In this document: positions 1-11,432 of the stretch, piece after piece
Numbering within the stretch: the stretch's first letter is position 1
Layout: each line of letters begins with the position of its first letter
DNA from: Myxocyprinus asiaticus
Taxonomy: Eukaryota; Chordata; Actinopteri; Cypriniformes; Catostomidae
Assembly: GCF_019703515.2 (NCBI RefSeq)
Contig: NC_059363.1
Span: forward strand, 769,001 to 833,000
DNA length: 64,000 bases
Direction: 5' to 3'
The notes under the pieces: model-generated
What the model saw: only the letters and a program-made list of their open reading frames with translations
What the model was told of the DNA's origin: nothing
Databases searched by the model: none
Translations under genes and position numbers: made by a program

Positions 1-1008
1 ATCATTTCTGTGCAAGATGTTTTAAATTAAAAATAAATACATAATACTAGGAGAAAAGCTTCAGTGTGCTTTTTTGGAACACTAACATATAACACAATTA
101 TATACAATTATTGTTTATACTTTTGAAAAAAAAAATAAAAATACTGGCAAAATTCCCTGTATTAAATAAAATAAATGACCAAACAAAAAAAAAAATATTT
201 TTAGACCTATATGTGCCTTTTCTTTACACAAACTTAAATTAGCTGTACCCTGTTCTGTAGATGAATAAAGTCATCTGAATGACATTCTCAGAATGTTCTA
301 GACTATAAACTATCAGAACTATTTGTCCAATGTGGAGTTCACTTTCAGAAAACCAGCTTTTGAACATTTTAAAACGTTTAAATATTTTCAATCTAACCCT
401 CTTTACCTCGGATCGCATTTTTATCGATAAAAGGCCATTTGAATGGAAACAGACAGAAGACGGCAAATGTAGCAAAATAAATTTACACATTCACTTTGTT
501 GATAACAAAATAGCGCGAAAAGTGGATAGAAACTAGGTTATTGACATCATGTCCTGAACGTACCGAGCAGTTTGGAGACAGTGCCACCTATAGTTCAAAA
601 GATATTTTGTGTACTGACTCTAACCTTGGCGTGTCTCTTTGCCATTCGTGAATCATGTCAACTGAGTGGCATAGTGTGAACATTTCTGTAAATGTATATG
701 TTATTGGCTAATCTAGGACAAGGGATTTAGATTGCAGAATCATGAGGTTCTTATGACAAAAGAAATGAAAATCATATATGCTTCTTTTGTTGAGCTTCTA
801 GATTTAATGACCAAAATGTACTTGAATAAAATCTTGTTTTTACATGTTTGGTGGTGATCCATATCTTTGAGGTATATTTTTAGGTGTTGTTAGAGCAGTG
901 TTGTAGAGGAGTATAGCTGATACAGTGGATCTGATCAGAAGGTAAACGTTATTTCCACATTTTATTGGTTAGGGCCAGAGGTATTCAAGCCTTATCATGT
1001 TACTTTTT

Positions 1009-1011
1009 GTC

Positions 1012-1085
<74 letters not shown>
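1009..1085. repeat. (A)n(TA)n microsatellite
   Basis: Poly-A followed by about 28 TA units. Confidence 0.95.
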
Positions 1086-1094
<9 letters not shown>

Positions 1095-1440
1095 TTAAGG
1101 ATGTTTAGATGTTTTTTACTGGAAAATAAGACAAAAATACAGTAAGAAGATGATTGTTTACAGTGTAAGAATTTAACACATGAAGCCATAAACTTACAGT
1201 GTAACAGTTTACTTTCCGAATCAAACTTGAGAACTATTTAAATGTTATTCATGCATATGAATTATGTATGAAATTGACTAGTCATGTGAGCCAAAATTGA
1301 GGAAATATATTCATTTAAATATGATCTCATAAAAATAGGAAATGTCAAAGCAAGTAGTATACCTTCATAAAGTTATATAGTGGAAACATTCAAAATAGGC
1401 ATATCTTAATATACAAAGAAATATTTGTATATATTTTATT

Positions 1441-1762
1441 TATTTATTTCCCCTTTCTCCCCAATTTGGAATGCCCAATTCCCAATGCGCTCTAAGTCCT
1501 CGTGGTGGCGTAGTGACCCGCCTCAATCTGGGTGGTGGAGGACGAATCTCAGTTGCCTCCGCGTCTGTGACCGTCAATCCGCGCATCTTATCATGTGGCT
1601 TGTTCAGCGCGTTACCGTGGAGACGTAGCGTGTGGAGGCTTCACACTGTTCTCCGCGGCATCCACGCACAACTCACCACACACCCCACCGAGAGCGATTC
1701 GAACTCGTGTCTCCAGCGGTGATAGTCAGCATCAATACTCGCTGAGATACCCAGACCCCATG
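1441..1762 (-). repeat. tRNA-derived SINE, copy 1
   Basis: The tail (CTCCCCAATTTGGAATGCCC on plus) is at the left. The tRNA-like head, with a B-box GATTCGAACTCG and the ACTCGCTGAGATACCCAG A-box region, is at the right. It is shorter than the full unit of about 430 bp because the central portion after TCCACGCAC...CACCC is deleted. No clear target-site duplication. Confidence 0.85.
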
Positions 1763-2123
1763 ATGACTGATATTATAAATCTATACCGATTTTTTTCAAA
1801 TTAAAATAGTCTAGTATACAGTAGAACATATTTATGATCGTTTAGGACTTCTGAAACATGGGGTGGAAAGAGAATATTTCAGTTGAATTGGAGAAAAAAA
1901 AAAAGAGGTAAGCCCTGATATTATATTTCCAATGTCAGCTTAATCAAAATTGTACAACAATAAAAATATGTGTTGATGATTGTTGCTGATATATTGTGCA
2001 AATTTGATTCAAAATACAGTGTTTTATTACACAGCTCTCTGGAATACTTGATTGTGATTCTGTGGTCAGATATTTGTGTATAATATTGTTTTATCTGTTG
2101 TTTTTTTCCATTTGTTTTCTCAG

Positions 2124-2239
2124 TTTGACAGTGAAGAGCTGTTCAACATAAGTGTGAAAACGCTGCTGTCTCGCCTCCCCAAACAGCGGTACCTCAAATC
2201 TATCTGTGAACAGATTCACCACTTAAAAATCTCTAAAAG
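2124..2239 (+). CDS. penultimate exon of an unidentified gene
   Basis: A 116-nt exon with a strong acceptor (TTTGTTTTCTCAG|TTT) and consensus donor (AAAAG|GTACGT). It reads FDSEELFNISVKTLLSRLP, then KQRYLKSICEQIHHLKISK, and ends with two bases of an arginine codon. It splices in phase to 5464. The peptide looks alpha-helical and soluble. I do not recognise the family; it does not match FEZ2, the convergent neighbour of human CRIM1, as far as I recall. Upstream exons lie left of the window or were not detected. Confidence 0.7.
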
Positions 2240-3208
2240 GTACGTGCATTTCTACAGAGTTGGGGAGCAACTAACTAAAAGTAGCAACAATACTAACTAC
2301 ATTTTTCCAGTAGCGTGACAGTAGCTCAGCTGTTTTCAAAACTGTGTCGCTTTTCCATCAATAACGATAAAACATGCAGCTTCAGTGTAGCTACATTTTC
2401 TTCTGTAGTTTAGCTTGTTTTTCAGACTCATTTGAATTGTAAGTAGCTTAAATGTTGTGACATTATCTTCTCCAGCATTGGTTTTATGAACCATCATTGA
2501 GCACGTTTACATGCATGTTCTTAGACTGATTATGCTTAATAAGTCGATGACGTGTAGGGTCATGTAGACTTCAACGGCCTTTAAAGGCTTTCTTTATCAG
2601 AGTAAAGTCATAAACGGTTTAAGCAAAAAAAAAAAAAAAAACAATGACAGTTAGATTTTTGATGTCAAAAACAGAATAATCCGATGGTTTCAAGTCTAAT
2701 GTGAACACGATTTTCTTGCATTGTCAGATTATCTGAATGAGCTGATTTTTGCCAGTTATCAGTGCATTGGTTTGCGTGTAAACTCACTGGTTTGTCAGGT
2801 CTCCTCAGAGCACTCTTGTTAATCCAACAGCCTGACCTGGTGACTTCCCCTCAAGAGTTTCCAAAACCACCTCTTTTATTTTGAATCATAAAACCTGATC
2901 CAAGCGATGGAGCTCATTATAGCCTCGTTCAAAGCTCTTCTAGTGTTTTCTCACTGCCCATGTGTAAATGAATCCTCACACCAGGTGTTGAAGTCACATC
3001 TGTCTTTGAACAGTGATCTGATGTTTACAGTCCTAAATGACTCTGGATTGGAGAAGATTCGCTTTGTTTTTGGCACATGGTCAGCTCATTCTCACTCGCT
3101 GCAAGAGATTCATGCTCTCAAAAGAGCTGACAAGTGTGGACAAACGTGCATTTCAAATCCATTTTCATTACCCGAAACGAACTCTAACGAGAACACTGGT
3201 GCAGTGGG

Positions 3209-3844
3209 ACACAATTAGGGCTGGCTATTGATACAGAGTTATGGATTTGATTTGACTACCAACAGGCCCAAATTCTGCAGTTATATTACTATTTATTTAA
3301 GCGATTCTATTATCAACACATCCAAAACTGATGTAAACTTTTAAGTAAAAGACCGGCCTTGGGATTTTAAGAATCAATCATTCAAGGGTAAAGACGCTGA
3401 CTATCCCCGCTGGAGTCACGAGTTTGAATCCAGGGTGTGCTGAGTGACTCCAGCCAGGTCTCCTAAGCAACCAAATTGTCCTGGTTGCTAGGGAGGGTAG
3501 AGTCACATGGGGTAACCTCCTCGTGGTCACTATAATGTGGTTCTCGCTCTCGGTGGGGCGCTTGGTGAGTTGTGCGTGGATGCTGCGGAGAATAGCATGC
3601 GCTACGTCTCCACGGTAATGCACTCAACAAGTCACGTGATAAGATGTGCGGATTGACGGTCTCAGACGTGGAGGCAACTGAGATTCGTCCTCTGCCACCA
3701 CAAGGATTTAGAGCGCATTGGGAACTAGGCATTCCAAATTGGGGAGAAAAAAATAAAAGAATCAATTGTTCAAGATTCGGAAGCGTTCAAATGAAGATCG
3801 CGATTAATGGGAAAATCGATATTTTTACCCAGCCCTAGTTGTGA
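3209..3844. mobile_element. MITE with CACAAYTAGGGCTGG termini
   Basis: Inverted termini: CACAATTAGGGCTGG at the left and CCAGCCCTAGTTGTG at the right. No transposase is visible. Its interior was hit by SINE copy 2. Class unknown; similar AGGGCTGG ends recur near 37748 and 43584. Confidence 0.55.
3387..3758 (+). repeat. tRNA-derived SINE, copy 2, nested in an inverted-repeat element
   Basis: Begins inside the tRNA head (GGTAAAGACGCTGAC), with B-box GAGTTTGAATCC, and ends GGGGAGAAAAAAATAAAA. It is flanked by imperfect 16-bp duplications GAATCAATCATTCAAG (3371-3386) and GAATCAATTGTTCAAG (3759-3774). The head is truncated by about 20 bp. Confidence 0.85.
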
Positions 3845-4973
3845 TCTGCAATGTAACGCAGGTCTCAGACAGCAGGGAAATAATCATGCATAGTTAGGAG
3901 AGCTAAATAAATTGGCTCATCATCTTTTAAAAGAAATAGAAAACGCTTTCATTGTCTGTGACGTCAATAATAAAAGGCTGTGTGTCCAATCAAACTCAAC
4001 TGTATTCCAGTATATCTGTCACAGTGGGATTTGTGTGGTGATTTATTGGCCTATCGAAATTCTTTGAGACGTTTAGAAACCGAAATTGCCAGTTTTCCTA
4101 TTAATTCTGTTATGTCAGTAATTTCGCATAATGTCTGTGCAGTTTATGGTAATAAGATCTTTAGTTTTGGGTCTTCTGGTGTCTCATTTAAAATCTGGTT
4201 CCTGAAGTGAAAACCAGTTGAGAAGCTGTAATGGCAGGTCGATTAATTTGAAATGGATTTGACTTCCCTGTATTTTGGAAAAGTTGTTTAGAATTTTCCT
4301 ATGAACATTTTGTTTCCTGTATTTAGTAACAATGGCAATATTTGAAGGCAGATGCTGCTGGTGTTTGCAGAGCAGCCGGAGGTCAGAACATTTTTGGTTC
4401 TGTGCTGTTCATTACATCGATTTGGGGACAATTTGACCTCACAGGTCTTCATTCATTCACCTCACTGCAGCAGGAATAACTTTAGATATTAGTTACAGAA
4501 TTCAGCTGGATGTGCTTTCATTTGGGCGAATAACAACAGAGACTGTCAGAAGATCAAGAGATAAAGACGTCAAAGTGTCAGGATGATTGATCACATAGTT
4601 CTAGTTCAGACAGCCAGTTGCATCTCATGAAATATCAGTGTGAAAGTAATGAATTCTGTTCTAGATGTTGCAATATCTCTTTGATTTATAAAAAAACATC
4701 AAAATATACTCAATTCTATTATTTTCTAATTGTCTTGTAAATATTACACTATCTGGGCATTTTGTAGATCCATTTGTGAAAGATATGCTTTGGGACAATT
4801 CCCATGCATTTAAGGGTTAAAGACTAGGGATTCACTGATGTATCGGCCAATAAAACCATCATTATATCGGCCACAAGTATGAAAATCCGATGGTTTATTT
4901 ATAGAATCAATTATAAAGTTTATAATCAGTTAAAATAAATGAAATAAAAAAATTCAAGCAAGTACGATTTTTT

Positions 4974-5370
4974 TCTCCCAATTTGGAATGCCCAATTCCC
5001 ACTACTTAGTAGGTTCTTGTGGTGGCGCGGTTACTCGTCTCAATCCGGGTGGTGGAGGACAAGTCTCAGTTGTCTCCGCTTCTGAGACCGTCAATCCGTG
5101 CATCTTATCACGTGACTCGTTGTGCATGACACCGCGGAGACTCACAGCATGTGGAGGCTCATGCTACTCTCCACGATCCACACACCCCATTGAGAGCGAG
5201 AACCACTAATCACAACCACGAGGAGGTTACCCCATGTGACTCTACCCTCCCTAGCAACCGGGCCAATTTTTTTGCTTAGGAGACCTGACTGGAGTCACTC
5301 AGCACGCCCTGGATTCAAACTTGTGACTCCAGGGGTGATAGTCAGCGTCAATACTCGAGAAACCCAGACC
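4974..5370 (-). repeat. tRNA-derived SINE, copy 3
   Basis: Full middle and tail in inverse orientation. Flanked by diverged direct repeats CAAGTACGATTTTTT (4959-4973) and CAAGTATGAATTTTT (5371-5385). It lies in the intron between the two exons of the plus-strand gene, 93 bp before the last exon. Confidence 0.85.
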
Positions 5371-5463
5371 CAAGTATGAATTTTTAATGTTCTGTCATGA
5401 GAACTGCAAAAACAGAAGTACAAACCCGTTTTGAGAGGAAACTCTTGTGTTTCTATGTTTCAG

Positions 5464-5521
5464 GGTGGCTGTGGTGGTTCTTTACAGCTACAGAGACGAT
5501 TATTATAAGATCCTGCTGTGA
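5464..5521 (+). CDS. last coding exon of the same unidentified gene
   Basis: Acceptor TTTCTATGTTTCAG|G; the first G completes the Arg codon begun at 2239, then VAVVVLYSYRDDYYKILL and TGA. The joined end reads LKISKRVAVVVLYSYRDDYY. The phase agreement of two independently recognised splice sites, plus an immediate stop and nearby AATAAA, argues for a real C-terminus. The short beta-like strand and tyrosine-rich ending are distinctive but not assignable from memory. Confidence 0.65.
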
Positions 5522-5723
5522 TTCAAACATCCACATCACTTCCTGTAGAACTGAAGGTTACGCAGTGTCTCGAAGGGGAAATTAAGATGAGTCGATGCCA
5601 AAGGCTGATTGATGGACATTTGTGTTAATCAATCAGAGATAATCATGTTATTGATGATGCCTGATTCTGATATAATCACAGGATTCACTTGACAAAATAC
5701 TGTACAGATCTGAATTTAAGAAA

Positions 5724-5729
5724 AATAAA
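5724..5729 (+). terminator. candidate poly(A) signal of the plus-strand gene
   Basis: AATAAA 203 nt after the TGA at 5519-5521, with T-rich sequence and GTGACT just downstream. It implies a short 3' UTR (5522 to about 5745). The opposing gene's signal lies near 5980, so the two transcripts would nearly meet. Confidence 0.45.
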
Positions 5730-5977
5730 CTATTTTCCCTAAAGTTTTCTTTGTGACTAAATGAAAATATGACCATGCTCATTGTAGTAACTTAACCGTT
5801 ATGAAGAACTATGCAGAGGGCCAATCATAACAGAGGACATTTACGTAAAGTACAGCGCGAGTGCAAAGAAACCAAATGTGACTTTAAGCTGTGATCCATT
5901 TAAAAACTGTGTTTAGGTCACAAGGTTAAACGCTCTTATCGGCTCAATCCACAAAATCACTCAAATAGTTCACACAC

Positions 5978-5983
5978 TTTATT
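5978..5983 (-). terminator. candidate poly(A) signal, crim1-like gene
   Basis: AATAAA on the minus strand (TTTATT on plus). It is the first such hexamer I find below the stop codon at 7550. No experimental support is visible. Confidence 0.4.
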
Positions 5984-6739
5984 TGCCAAAACAAGTGTAA
6001 ATGTTACAGTTTACCATCTAAGAGGTTTGTATTTACATGTTGCAAAAGTAAAATAAATAAGCTCGGGAGTATAAAGCAGACAGATGCGAAACGGTTTACA
6101 AAATCTGTACAGCAGCTTTGGGTTTCTGCTAACATCAAAACATCAGACGATAATGTCAATTACGCAAACTAGTTTAGCATTAATAAATAACTACGTGAAA
6201 AAATAAATAAGATACTTTCATGTTCTATGCTTTTTTTTTTTTTGTACATTTAGTAATAGCAAACAGCTGCATTCACTCATTCTCTTTTGTGGCTGCAGAT
6301 TTCTTCATGTGATTTTAACATTACGATACCACCTGCTAAAGAAGTCATGTAGATTTGGCATATGACGGAAATTTGTTTCGTCTATGAATTTCTTTGCAAT
6401 ATCTGAATTATAGTGGATAGTGAAGGAAAAGCAGGAGACATTGACCAACATAAGTGACTTAAGGGAAACAATACCATTTTAAATATTGCCTCAAAAACAG
6501 GGCAAACAAGAGCAGATGTATGACTTTCTTTCTTCAGCAGAACACATTTGAAGAAAAATAGTAAAATATCTCAGCTCAGAAGGTCCTTAAAATGCAAATA
6601 AATGGAGATTTCTCTTTTGAAGCTCCAAAAATCATAGACAGTCATCATAAACGTCATCCAAACGACTCCAGCGGTTAAATTAATGTCTTCTAAAGCGACA
6701 CGATCACTTTTAGTGTGAAAAAGATCTTCAAATGTGTTC

Positions 6740-6817
6740 TGGTGAAGAAAGTCATACACATCTGGGATATCATGAGGGTGAGTAAATGAGATATTTTTGG
6801 GTGAACTATCCCTTTAA
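6740..6817 (-). repeat. dispersed repeat end, TTAAAGGGATAGTTCACCC type
   Basis: Plus reads GATATTTTTGGGTGAACTATCCCTTTAAG. The matching forward end is at 37500-37570 (GGGATAGTTCACCCAAAAAT, CTGTCATCATTTATCC). A widespread cyprinid repeat; it falls in the proposed 3' UTR. Confidence 0.6.
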
Positions 6818-7549
6818 GCATATGTATCTTAACTAATGCACTTAGAGAAAATATGAACACTGAAATTGGGTATCACTTTATGTGAAAAAATCTAATGACA
6901 CTTCTGTCTTCAAGACGTCTAAAGCACTGAATATGATGAATGCTGTTTCTCACAGTACTGTTATAAACATCATGACAGAAGGCTTACAAGTGACTAACGA
7001 CAAAACAACATAAAAATGAACATAACAGAATCGAGAGGTCAGGAAACATGTTTAAGACCTCAATGCATGTTTGATTACGGTAAGATATATTTCACACTGC
7101 ACAGTTATTGATCCGTCCATGTCGTGAACCCAACAAACCGTTTTATCAGCTGACTGTCGGGAACCTCGACAGTCCTGAGAGCCGGTCTGCTGACGTCAAG
7201 ATCTTACTGATCATCTGTATCGATTACGCAACTGCCTTTCAACAGGAACTTATCTATGGCATCATTTACAGTCAAAAAAGTCCATCTGGTTTCTGAACTT
7301 CTCAGCTGTCTCCCCAACATGGAATGGCACTGAACTTTGTGTCCATGAAACTGTTGTTCCCACTGCAACACGAGAGCGGTTTAAAGCCCCAGACACAAAC
7401 ATTTCACAATACTTCGTTCTTTTGCTCCTAATAAATCAACGGTATGTTCAGGAGTCACCAGCATATGCTTGGAGTTTCTGGAGTGTGATGTGGAGATACA
7501 GCGAGTGACAGAAAGTGCTCTGCAGGCCTTCCGGAAGATGTGGGAGATT

Positions 7550-7729
7550 TTAGCGTTGGACCCTGGCGTGCCCGTTGGCGAGTTTGGCTCGTGGGATGGT
7601 GATGGATGAGCCCACATCCAGGGGGAAGTTCGCAGTACAATCGTTCTTCACATTCTGGAACTTGTTCTCTTTGGATGGTTCCATGTACACGACAGAGTTC
7701 TTGTTGACATGCTTCTTCAGGATCACCAT
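7550..7729 (-). CDS. crim1: crim1-like exon 15: cytoplasmic tail and stop
   Basis: Encodes residues 878-936 and the TAA at 7552-7550. Acceptor TTGTCTCCTAG|ATG; reading continues in phase 0 from exon 14. The tail is polar and basic (VILKKHVNKNSVVYMEP ... HARVQR) and shows no clear likeness to the longer CRIM1 tail I remember; only VVYMEPSKENK faintly recalls its LVSVDCKKG. A single cysteine is present. No further coding exon is needed, because the frame closes and the summed exon length is divisible by three. Confidence 0.85.
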   Translation of the reverse strand: MVILKKHVNKNSVVYMEPSKENKFQNVKNDCTANFPLDVGSSITIPRAKLANGHARVQR

Positions 7730-7930
7730 CTAGGAGACAAGCGGGAGAGATTTTAGTTCAAAATTACTTACTTAATACACATTCCTGGTCAATTCATTGG
7801 TGCACTTTTTTCTGAAGAAAACAAACGTTTGTCTTTGTAATCATGCTTCAAAATGTAATAAATTGCTCCGCCTCTGAAATGACTTTCCTTTTTGGTTGAT
7901 GTCATCGAGTCCTTATTTTTCAGCCACTTG

Positions 7931-8231
7931 CAGTGTTGGGTAGATTACTTCTAAAATGTAATCTGGTACTTATTACAATTGTAGTTGTGTAATTTTGGAT
8001 TACTTATTGCATGTTTTGCTCAATTTATTTTAAGTACCAATTAACACTCCATACATTTAACATTGCCAATCAACCATGTTCAATGTAATTAAAAAAGTAA
8101 TCCATAAAAAAGTAAGTAATCTGTTTACACACAGTTTAAAATGCAATGTAATCCAATTACAAGATTTGTTTTTTTTTTCTATTCTGATTATGCAATCCAG
8201 ATTATATGTAATCCGTTAATGCCCAACACTG
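7931..8231. mobile_element. MITE with CAGTGTTGGG terminal inverted repeats
   Basis: Left CAGTGTTGGGTAGATTACTT, right CCCAACACTG. The interior is rich in TAATC/GTAAT motifs (GTAATC) in both orientations, giving a self-complementary structure. The class is common in teleosts. Located in intron 14. Confidence 0.7.
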
Positions 8232-8722
8232 GCCGCCGGTCATATAGAGACCATCCAATCACTTCCTGATGGATAAAATCAAGTTCTGCACTATACTTTT
8301 TTTTCCCTCCTTGAATGTAACGTTTCACTTAGAAGTTATAGTAAAACTGCATCTGAAGTTGAATAAAAAAAAAAAACTAAAAAAACAGCTTGCTTTCTGG
8401 AGAAAACTTCCCCGCTTTCTGAAACTAAAACCCTTCAGAGCGTTTGTCTTTGTGATATATGAGAATAATTACATCTCCCATGCCACAATATGTCATTTCA
8501 TGGCATCATTCTGTAGTCTTACAAAGATCTTGACACATTTATCACGGTTGAGATTTGGAGGAAAACGAATACATTCATCCATCTCTAATGGCTCTTACAA
8601 CATCATCAGTTCTTGAGTAACAAGTTGTGAGTCACTCACAGTAAATTAAATTACTACAAAACCATCAAAACATTAGAGGCGCCAACACAACGTGTCAAAG
8701 ATTGCTTCAAACGGGATCTCAC

Positions 8723-8901
8723 CTTTTTGGGTGCGCTGTAGCAGGACATTTGCACCCAGTTCTTCCTCCGGTTGATGAGGACGGCCACGATGAGGAAGAT
8801 GACGATGGCCAAAAGGAGACCGGCCAGAATCCAGGCTGCTGATTGGTAGATGAGAGTCATCTCCATCTGGCTGGGAGCATCCCGAGACAGACCTCTATCA
8901 T
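8723..8901 (-). CDS. crim1: crim1-like exon 14: transmembrane segment
   Basis: Encodes residues 818-877. About 20 extracellular residues precede a single hydrophobic helix (AAWILAGLLLAIVIFLIVAV, about 839-858 plus LI). A basic stop-transfer sequence NRRKNW follows, then the start of the cytosolic tail. The helix-to-RRKNW layout parallels FLFINQKKQW in CRIM1. Acceptor TTTTCTTGTCTAG|AT, donor AAAAAG|GTGAGA in phase 0, the only phase-0 intron of the gene. Confidence 0.92.
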
Positions 8902-10450
8902 CTAGACAAGAAAATGTTTACATCAAAAACTTTACATAAATCCCACAATATGCCAATATTTCCATAGCTGTGTTCCCTCCACTAATCAGTTTGAGTGAAA
9001 ACAGCTCGGATCTTCCCTCCGCCGCTGTTGTTTTGATTGGCTGCTTCATCTCGTATTGTTTCCACATGAGTGAGATGTCGTAACTTCACTGAGCCAACAG
9101 TCATAATCCATACAGCATTGCCATATCATTCACAGTGTGGAAATTTACATATTATTAACTCATTTATCATGCTGATGATGACATCATTATACATGGAACT
9201 ACTGCAGTGGTTCGCAACTGATGGGTCATCACCGCCAAATTAGCAGGTATGTTCTGAATAAAAAGTAAGAAATCATATAATCATGCATAGTTAGCAAAAT
9301 AAATAGACTTTGTACCATTTGGTCTATTCTAATACTCGATTCTGATCCGTAACGAGACATTGCAAGAGTTTTATGCCTCTGTTCAAACGACCTCCGGATG
9401 ATTTATTTTATAATTTGAAAAACATCATCTAAAATTGCTGCAGCTAGAGGGCGCTACTCAATCACACATCACTGACTGAAGCTGTGAATGGATGGAGATT
9501 GTTTTGTGCAAGGCCACATCACGATTTCATTCTTAATTCAGTCATTCATGCAGCTTTAATGGATACCATACTGATGTCTCAGAGGTCAAAGTCTGCAGGT
9601 TTTTAGAGCATTTTGGATGGTTTTCTCTCATCATGTAGGTGTCACTTTTACTACTACTGTCACATCCGCAACGCTGGTTTTTCCTCAGTATTGTGAAAAT
9701 GACAGAGTAGGAATGAAATGTGGAGTGCTAATCCTTCTACATTATGTGGCTATTATTATTATTATTTCTGGATTATTTAAATGCAGAGTTTTTAGAGAGT
9801 GTTTTGGGTGTCTCCAAAATAAACGTGTTATTATCGCATGACTGCTATCACGACTTATCTCTGTGTCTGATTTAGAATGGGCAGAACTCTAGATCTAACA
9901 ATCTACAGAAAAAGTTAACCATTATTGTTATCCATCCTTTTAAAATCAATGACAGCTGTAACTAATCAATGCTGGCAAATGATCATGGTATTGACCTGTT
10001 TCATGTGACATCACTGTATGACTTTTCATCTCCACATCATGCATTAAAATAGTTTAACGCATATCTAGCTGTGGATTATCCCTTACTTATATACTCTTAC
10101 AATGGAGAAGAAAATGCTTCCCATCTCGTTTGTTGTTGATGTCAAAGGGTTAGGGTCCAATCAAACTCTACAGTATTTTGGCTTAAATTCATCTGTCGCT
10201 CGGTAGAAGCTCATCAAACATGGACAGGTTGTGTGACACAAACTCATCCTCAAAAACCATTGACAAAACTACACAGTCAAAGAAAACCCAGACTACAATA
10301 AAGACACATTCACCCACGTGGGGAGAAACATGGTTTGTGTTGATTACAATGTGTTTGGTGTCATGCTCTAAAAACCCCAAAATTCACGCTGACATTCAAG
10401 AAACATTTAGAAACCAAAATGGTCAGTTTTCATATTCAGCCTGCATCACA

Positions 10451-11432
10451 TTAAAGGAATATTCCGGGTTCAATACAAGTTAATCTCAATCGACAACATT
10501 TGTGGCATAATGTTGATTACCACAAAATTTTTCGACTCGTCCCTCCTTTTCTATAAAAAAAAAAAAAATGGATGTTATAGTGAGACACTTACAATGGAAG
10601 TCAATGGGGTCAATTTTTGGAGGGTTTAAAAGGCAGAAACGTGAAGCTTGTAACTTAATTTTTTTTGTTGAAACTCATTATTTGACACTATTATGGATTA
10701 CATCGTCATGGTAATGAAGTAGTAAAATTGGATGTAACTTTACACAGAAAAGATTAGTAAGCTTTTTGTCACAAATCATGTTAACACAAATATTGTTCAC
10801 GTCTTGTGGCTATACTTTTTTTTTTCTCCCCAATTTGGAACGCCCAATTCCCAGTGTGCTCTTAAGTCCTCGTGGTGGTGCGGTTACTCACCTCAATCTG
10901 GGTGGCGGAGGACATGTCTCAGTTGCCTCCACTTCTGAGATCGTCAATCCGCGCATCTTATCACGTGACTCGTTGTGCATGACACCGCGGAGACTCACAG
11001 CATGTGGAGGCTCATGCTACTCTCCACGATCCACACACAACTTACCACACGCCCCATTGAGAGCGAGAACCACTAATCATGACCACGAGGAGGTTACCCC
11101 ATGTGACTCTACCCTCCCTAGCAACCGGGCCAATTTGGTTGCTTAGGAGACCTGGCTGGAGTCACTCAGCACACCCTGGATTCGAACTCGCGACTCCAGG
11201 GGTGGTAGTCAGTGTCGATACTTGCTGAGCTACCCAGAACCCCCCGTGGCTATACTTTTAACATTTACGGATTCCATTGTAAGTGCTTCACTGCAACCTC
11301 AATCTTTACTTTTTTTTTTTTTTTTATAGAAAAGGAGGGACAAGCCGAAATTAATTTTTGTGGTAATCAACATTATGCCACAAATGCTGTCAATTGAGAT
11401 TAATTTATATAAAACCTGGAATATTCCTTTAA
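10451..11432. mobile_element. TTAA-flanked MITE interrupted by a SINE
   Basis: Ends TTAAAGGAATATTCCGGGTT and, inverted, ACCTGGAATATTCCTTTAA. The subterminal parts (TTTGTGGCATAATGTTGATT) are also inverted copies of each other. A SINE occupies 10820-11245. Two further partial copies of this element lie at 18578-18900 and 44640-44753, and a fragment at 33372-33420. No coding capacity. Confidence 0.75.
10820..11245 (-). repeat. tRNA-derived SINE, copy 4, with perfect TSD
   Basis: Near full length (about 426 bp), inverse orientation. The 14-bp duplication GTGGCTATACTTTT flanks it at 10806-10819 and 11246-11259. This fixes the exact ends and shows LINE-type retrotransposition into an older MITE. 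Confidence 0.92.

Larger units (their letters stand above)
1..2123. other. non-coding, presumed intron of the plus-strand gene
   Basis: Apart from the TA microsatellite and SINE copy 1, only AT-rich sequence with no supported exon. 380-540 has short inverse likeness to 32090-32300 (CATTTGAATGGAAAC; TATCGATAAAA), perhaps a decayed inverted-repeat element. Confidence 0.5.
5955..7549 (-). other. probable 3' UTR of crim1-like gene
   Basis: No coding potential is seen here on the minus strand after the stop. The first minus-strand AATAAA downstream is at 5983-5978, suggesting an untranslated region of about 1.6 kb. It contains a dispersed repeat end (6740-6817, a GGGTGAACTATCCCTTTAAG-type terminus). 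The extent is inferred. Confidence 0.4.

Noticed and set aside
2124..5521. Assignment of the plus-strand gene to FEZ2 by synteny with human CRIM1
   Set aside because: The encoded C-terminus does not resemble the FEZ2 C-terminus I remember.
8269..8616. 115-codon plus-strand frame
   Set aside because: No domain, low-complexity lysine stretch, within intron 14 and overlapping repeat sequence.
10766..11146. 126-codon frame repeated at several sites (also 20167-20532)
   Set aside because: This is the SINE body read through; the same peptide recurs wherever the SINE occurs.
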